Both the position numbers and the translations under genes were made by a program. A DNA stretch of 29,124 bases from Thermomicrobiales bacterium (lineage in GTDB: Bacteria; Chloroflexota; Chloroflexia; Thermomicrobiales; UBA6265): contig JAWKPF010000044.1 in NCBI GenBank assembly GCA_041390825.1, positions 1-29,124 on the forward strand, read 5' to 3'. The notes beneath the pieces are model-generated. The model worked only from the letters and a program-made list of their open reading frames with translations, was not told where the DNA came from and did no database searches. This document shows positions 25,376 through 29,124 of the stretch, one piece after another. The first letter of the stretch is position 1. The number at the start of each line of letters is the position of its first letter.

Positions 25376-26602
25376 CTATGCCCCAATGGCGGTATCCCGA
25401 TGCGCGCGCAACCAGGACGGCGTGATCTGCTCGGTCAGGGCGTAGCGGAAGCGCTCGATGCGCTGGGAACGTGGGCCGTTGCCTAGGTAGTCGCGCACAA
25501 GGTCACGTCCGGCGAAGTAGGTGAAGATGTATGGACGCCAAAGGGGATCGTCGATGAAGCGAAACCGGCGCTCGGCGCGTTCTTTCGGCGTCAGTTCCCA
25601 GCGCATCAGGTAGTCGATGACTTCCGACTCGGTCGCGCCCTGCTCGTGACGCAAGATGGCGGCATTGCCGGCCACCGCGCGCAGCTTGCCGAAGAGCGTC
25701 TCGATCCGTTCCTCACGTTCCGGGTCACCCTGCACACCCATGGCGGGATAGAGCACCTCGGATTTGAAGACGATGCCCTCATCGCCCGGGAAAATCTGTT
25801 CCTCGGCGACGGTTGCGATGCCTTCGCTGATGACGCACTCCGGGGTGTTGATGAGATGAATGGCGTGCTCAGCGTAACCACGCGCCTGATAGAGATTGCG
25901 GTCCTTGAGGGAATGCTCGGTGTGGTGGCCGGGATAGCCTTCGTGAGCGGTGAGGTCGGTCATGGCATTGGCACGCAGCGGAAGATCGACATTGATTTCC
26001 ACCAGCGATTTGGCGTTCCCGAGATACCAGTTGTATCCCGACCAGGGCTTGTCGACGACAAAGGCGAGCTCGATCTCCTCGCCGGCCGGGAGATCGACGA
26101 TATCGAGCGTGCGATTCCTGGTTTCGTTGAGAATCAGGTCGAACCCGGCGCGCGCCGTGGCGTTGTCAACGATGTACTGATCGCGCCACGCGTTCGTTCG
26201 TTCCAGCAGCGGTCCACGGCCTGGAACGATCTCTTCCAGCTCGGCAATTGCCGCGGCAAAGGTGGATTCTGGCTCCATCGCGATGTCGATATCGAAGCAG
26301 GCGGCAACTTCGTCGCGATACGGCACAACGTCGCCTTGCAACGTGCGCACGACCATATCGATGGCGGTGAGTTGCTTGTCGAGGTACTGCTGCCGATTGG
26401 CGGGATAGCCCTGCGACGGGAGTTGCTCGTGCAACGCACGGACCTGTTGGTGAAGCGCTGCGAGCGACGGCATCGGCTCCATCTCGGCAGCGGCTTTGAG
26501 CTCGTCTGGGCCGACGTAGGCGTCGATGAATCCGGGAAAGTGCCGCTCGATGCCGAAGGCGATGCGCAGGTAGTCGGTACCAAAGGTGTCGATCGTGTTC
26601 AT
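25376..26602 (-). CDS. DUF885 family protein (putative zinc carboxypeptidase-like)
   Basis: 408 residues, no signal peptide, so probably cytosolic. The HEGYPGHHTEH segment (220-230) has the HExxxxHH-type zinc motif of DUF885, and SEGIATVAEEQ (259-269) supplies the downstream Glu. The C-terminal ATESEVIDYLMRWELTPKERAER stretch is family-typical. Members of DUF885 are predicted metalloproteins related to gluzincin peptidases; activity is mostly unproven. The start ATG 26602 is the only good one, but the ribosome site is poor (CTTCCCGC), which fits coupling to the upstream gene, whose stop lies 16 bases before. Confidence 0.82.
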   Translation of the reverse strand: MNTIDTFGTDYLRIAFGIERHFPGFIDAYVGPDELKAAAEMEPMPSLAALHQQVRALHEQLPSQGYPANRQQYLDKQLTAIDMVVRTLQGDVVPYRDEVAACFDIDIAMEPESTFAAAIAELEEIVPGRGPLLERTNAWRDQYIVDNATARAGFDLILNETRNRTLDIVDLPAGEEIELAFVVDKPWSGYNWYLGNAKSLVEINVDLPLRANAMTDLTAHEGYPGHHTEHSLKDRNLYQARGYAEHAIHLINTPECVISEGIATVAEEQIFPGDEGIVFKSEVLYPAMGVQGDPEREERIETLFGKLRAVAGNAAILRHEQGATESEVIDYLMRWELTPKERAERRFRFIDDPLWRPYIFTYFAGRDLVRDYLGNGPRSQRIERFRYALTEQITPSWLRAHRDTAIGA

Positions 26603-26618
26603 GCGGGAAGCTTAGCAG

Positions 26619-27851
26619 TCAGCATGTGAGTCGCATGGGAGAGGACGGATCGACGCCATGTGGATTGATTTCGCCAAAAACGCACTCGAGCATCACGCCC
26701 TGCACTCCAACGATCCAGGCCGATGCCACCACCTTGCCTACATTGAGCAATCCCTGATGGTGAGCGGCGGCGTTCCACGTTTCTGCGACCGAACCCCGTC
26801 GTGGCAGAACGACGACGGATTCCAGGTTCTCCTGTATGACGATCCCGCCGCCAGGCTCCAGCAGCGCAACTCCGGCGACGAGCTGAATAGTCCCCTTTAT
26901 CGCTGTGTCAGCCCGTTCGAGCAGCTCGATCGAGATTCCGGGACCGATGAGGCCACTCGTTCCGTGGCCCAGAAGCTGCTCGGCAGGGGGGTACGGCGCA
27001 TGAACCTCATGGTCGGGCGGTGTGAACACGAGCGGAACGAACAAGACTGCTATGAGCGAGACCGCTTCCGATGTCGCCGCGCTCAATACGATGTGTCCCC
27101 GGGGAATACGGATCGATTCGTCGATACCTACCGTGAATGTGCCGTCCAGTGACGGGTTGCGCTCCTCTGGATTGGCGAGCGTCGAAACGACCGCCAGGCC
27201 GGTGTCCCGGAACTGCACGCTCCCTCGTTCGGGAATCAGGAGAGCAGGGGCCTGGATGGCAACATGCCCGGTGCTCCCCGCCGCAAACGAGATACGCGCC
27301 ACGACCAGTCTGCGCGGCTCATGAATCTCGAGCATGTAGTCGGACCCACCGTCAGATGCAACGAGTCCTGAGGCGGCGCCCGTGGAGCTCCACTCCGTAA
27401 TGCTTCCATCGACAACGCGGAAGGTATCGATCTGCTGCCGCGCTGGCGCAAGCGTCAATGGGGCAAAGGGAGACTCCGGAACCGTTCCGTAGTCGAGTGA
27501 GATCCGGGCGACAACGATTTCGTTGCTGGCAGTCAGTTCTTCGACCGCGAATCGCAGCGCGGGGAACGCCGTCCGAAGCCCACGCAGATAGAGCAGAAGA
27601 TCATGCTCGCCGGCGTCGGACGGCGCACCAGCGAGCAAGCTCGGGTGGACGACCGCGCGGATGCCGGACATGTCGCCGGTTTCGACGTAGCTCTGTACCG
27701 CAAGGTAGTAGGCGCGCACTTTCGACACCGCGAGCGGGGAACCCGCGTCGATCGGCTGCGGGCTGCGCAAGTCGGCAGATTGCACCAGGGTCCAAAGCGT
27801 GGCGCCGGTCAAGAACGAGAACAAGAGCGAGTTGGCCATGGTTCGTCGCAT
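26619..27851 (-). CDS. Secreted protein with SnoaL-like domain and cupin-like C-terminus
   Basis: 410 residues from ATG 27851, six bases after AGGAGG. Residues 5-25 (MANSLLFSFLTGATLWTLVQ) are a signal peptide or anchor. Residues about 43-165 look like a SnoaL/polyketide-cyclase fold: VRAYYLAVQSYVETGDMSGI, HPSLLAG, YLRGLRTAFPALRFAVEEL. The second half contains beta-rich segments such as LVAGVALLEPGGGIVIQENL, resembling a cupin half-barrel; that part is tentative. No catalytic residue set could be defined. It is the first gene of a minus-strand run that continues with DUF885 and the amidase, and it lies 153 bases after the LuxR-type regulator. Confidence 0.75.
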   Translation of the reverse strand: MRRTMANSLLFSFLTGATLWTLVQSADLRSPQPIDAGSPLAVSKVRAYYLAVQSYVETGDMSGIRAVVHPSLLAGAPSDAGEHDLLLYLRGLRTAFPALRFAVEELTASNEIVVARISLDYGTVPESPFAPLTLAPARQQIDTFRVVDGSITEWSSTGAASGLVASDGGSDYMLEIHEPRRLVVARISFAAGSTGHVAIQAPALLIPERGSVQFRDTGLAVVSTLANPEERNPSLDGTFTVGIDESIRIPRGHIVLSAATSEAVSLIAVLFVPLVFTPPDHEVHAPYPPAEQLLGHGTSGLIGPGISIELLERADTAIKGTIQLVAGVALLEPGGGIVIQENLESVVVLPRRGSVAETWNAAAHHQGLLNVGKVVASAWIVGVQGVMLECVFGEINPHGVDPSSPMRLTC

Positions 27852-28004
27852 GCAACACCTCCTCGGCGCCGGTGCGCGGTACCTGGGTAACCCCTGGGGA
27901 GCGCACGCGGGCCTACGGTGATTGTTCGCGATCCATCACGACCAAACATCGCACCGGGTACTGAGATCGATACGTATTTCTCTGCCGAGCGCTCGACTGA
28001 GGCG

Positions 28005-29124
28005 CTACGCAAGCCCACGGCGCACCGCCAGGGCTGCCGCCTCGTGCCGGTTGGAGACACCGAGCTTGGTAAAGATGCTCGATGTGTGCGTGGTGACTGT
28101 TCTCCGGCTGATGAAGAGCATCTCCGCGATCTCGTGATCGGAGCGTTGTTCGGCCAGGAGCCGGAGCACGTCGAGCTCACGCGCGGTGAGCCGGAACGGT
28201 CCCGAAGCAGGCGCGAGCTGAAGCGCGTCCGCGCGTGCGTGCGTCTCCAGCATTGCGCGTGTTTCGGCCACGATTTGCTCAGGCAGCAAGCGACCACCGT
28301 CTTCTCGAAGAGTCGCGAGTGTTTCGTCGTCGAGCAGGGATTGCAATGCGATCTGGCGCTCGTCGAACATCGCTCGGTCACGCGGATAGACGACCGCGCC
28401 AATGCGTTCCCGCAGTGCCTCGGCCGCTCCCAGCAGGCGAGCCGCGCGTTCGGGTTGTCCCAGATCAACGGCCACGGCGGTGAGCCCGTTCAGCACGCTG
28501 GTGCTGTGTTGCAGATGGCGGTCGCTCGGGCCGATCTCGAGCGCCTCCAGGTAGCGCTCCCCGGCGCTGACCGGATCGCCGCGCATGACCTCGACGACAC
28601 CCATTCCGCCGAGGGCGTCGACGAGCATCCAGGAGTCGTCTGCCGCTCGCATATGCGCGATCGCCTGCTCGAAGTACGCCGCGGCGAGATCGAGTTCGCC
28701 TTGCATGATCGCAGCGTCTCCCAGGAGCGCGTGGATGCGGCCGATCATCTTCAGGGTGGGCGTCCCGTCAGGCCGGAGGTGCTGGAAACGTGCGAGCGCC
28801 TCGATCAGGAGCGGGGCGCCGCGATCGAGATCGTTCATGCGAAATGCCAGCGCGCCGAGTCTGGCCAGCTTGTCCGCAACCACGTGGTCCAGACCGGCAT
28901 CATGGGCAAGCGTCAGTTCTTCCTCCCAGTACGAGCGCGCTTCCTCGTAGTTGCCCTGGAAATAAGCAAGCTGACCCAGCGCGGCCAGCCCTTTCACCCT
29001 GATGTCTGCTGGAGCATCCGGATCGTGTTCGAGGGCATGACGAATCCAGCGATTGGCCTCGTCATACTGACCACGGATCTGCCAATAGTCGTCGAGCGCA
29101 ACCGCGAGGCGAAGCAGTCTGCGC
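28005..29124 (-). CDS. LuxR-family transcriptional regulator with TPR-like domain, N-terminus beyond the window
   Basis: The frame is open to the right edge, so the gene is partial; about 372 residues are visible. The first part is helical repeats of TPR type (LLRLAVALDDYWQIRGQYDE, QLAYFQGNYEEARSYWEEEL, ARLGALAFRMNDLDRGAPLL, AYFEQAIAHMRAADD). The last 60 residues form a LuxR/GerE helix-turn-helix: LTARELDVLRLLAEQRSDHE, then IAEMLFISRRTVTTHTSSIF and TKLGVSNRHEAAALAVRRGL. This is the architecture of the large ATP-dependent (MalT-like) regulators; the ATPase part, if any, would lie outside the window. It may control the minus-strand genes that follow. Confidence 0.88.
   Translation of the reverse strand, partial: RRLLRLAVALDDYWQIRGQYDEANRWIRHALEHDPDAPADIRVKGLAALGQLAYFQGNYEEARSYWEEELTLAHDAGLDHVVADKLARLGALAFRMNDLDRGAPLLIEALARFQHLRPDGTPTLKMIGRIHALLGDAAIMQGELDLAAAYFEQAIAHMRAADDSWMLVDALGGMGVVEVMRGDPVSAGERYLEALEIGPSDRHLQHSTSVLNGLTAVAVDLGQPERAARLLGAAEALRERIGAVVYPRDRAMFDERQIALQSLLDDETLATLREDGGRLLPEQIVAETRAMLETHARADALQLAPASGPFRLTARELDVLRLLAEQRSDHEIAEMLFISRRTVTTHTSSIFTKLGVSNRHEAAALAVRRGLA

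Overview
The window is GC-rich bacterial chromosome. Features such as Tat-type signal sequences, a zinc-ribbon MscL, heptanucleotide repeat arrays between genes and Asp/Glu/Ala-rich secreted proteins suggest Chloroflexota, perhaps Thermomicrobia. That is a judgement from gene style only; there is no rRNA or marker gene here. No tRNA, rRNA, transposase, phage gene or CRISPR array was seen.

Left part (1-8500), frames intact until about 8.1 kb. A TPP riboswitch precedes a lone ThiY/NMT1-type substrate-binding protein. Then come mscL, a membrane-anchored sulfite-oxidase-family molybdoenzyme (minus strand), a tiny self-contained unit for a 55-residue protein, a large secreted protein with a duplicated domain, and a convergent SAM-dependent methyltransferase. 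Intergenic DNA holds strong terminators and arrays of diverged heptamers, two of which form facing inverted arms.

Middle part (about 8100-20780). Every gene is recognisable from end to end, but its reading frame changes repeatedly through single-base gains or losses that often compensate within a few codons. The content is a complete peptide/oligosaccharide-type ABC importer (binding protein, two permeases, two ATPases; minus strand), a divergent ROK regulator overlapping a PIG-L/LmbE deacetylase, a K+ channel overlapping a HxpB-like HAD phosphatase (minus strand), malate synthase A, and a small bacterial-PH-domain membrane protein. Since unrelated genes are hit equally and motifs survive, uncorrected sequencing indels are a better explanation than gene decay. 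These loci are typed 'pseudogene' only because their frames are broken as given.

Right part (20779-29124), frames intact again. A three-PH-domain YdbT-like membrane protein is translationally coupled to the small PH protein. It is followed by a minus-strand run: a LuxR-type regulator cut by the window edge, a secreted SnoaL-like/cupin-like protein, a DUF885 metalloprotein, a secreted amidase-signature protein and an acidic 186-residue protein of unknown function.

Two functional stories stand out. One is thiamin-controlled uptake by a solitary ThiY. The other is a possible amino-sugar (chitooligosaccharide-like) import and deacetylation locus formed by the ABC importer, ROK regulator and PIG-L enzyme. 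Hairpin repeats with a conserved AC-G/A-G-AG-like loop and changing but complementary stems occur at both ends of the first 17 kb.
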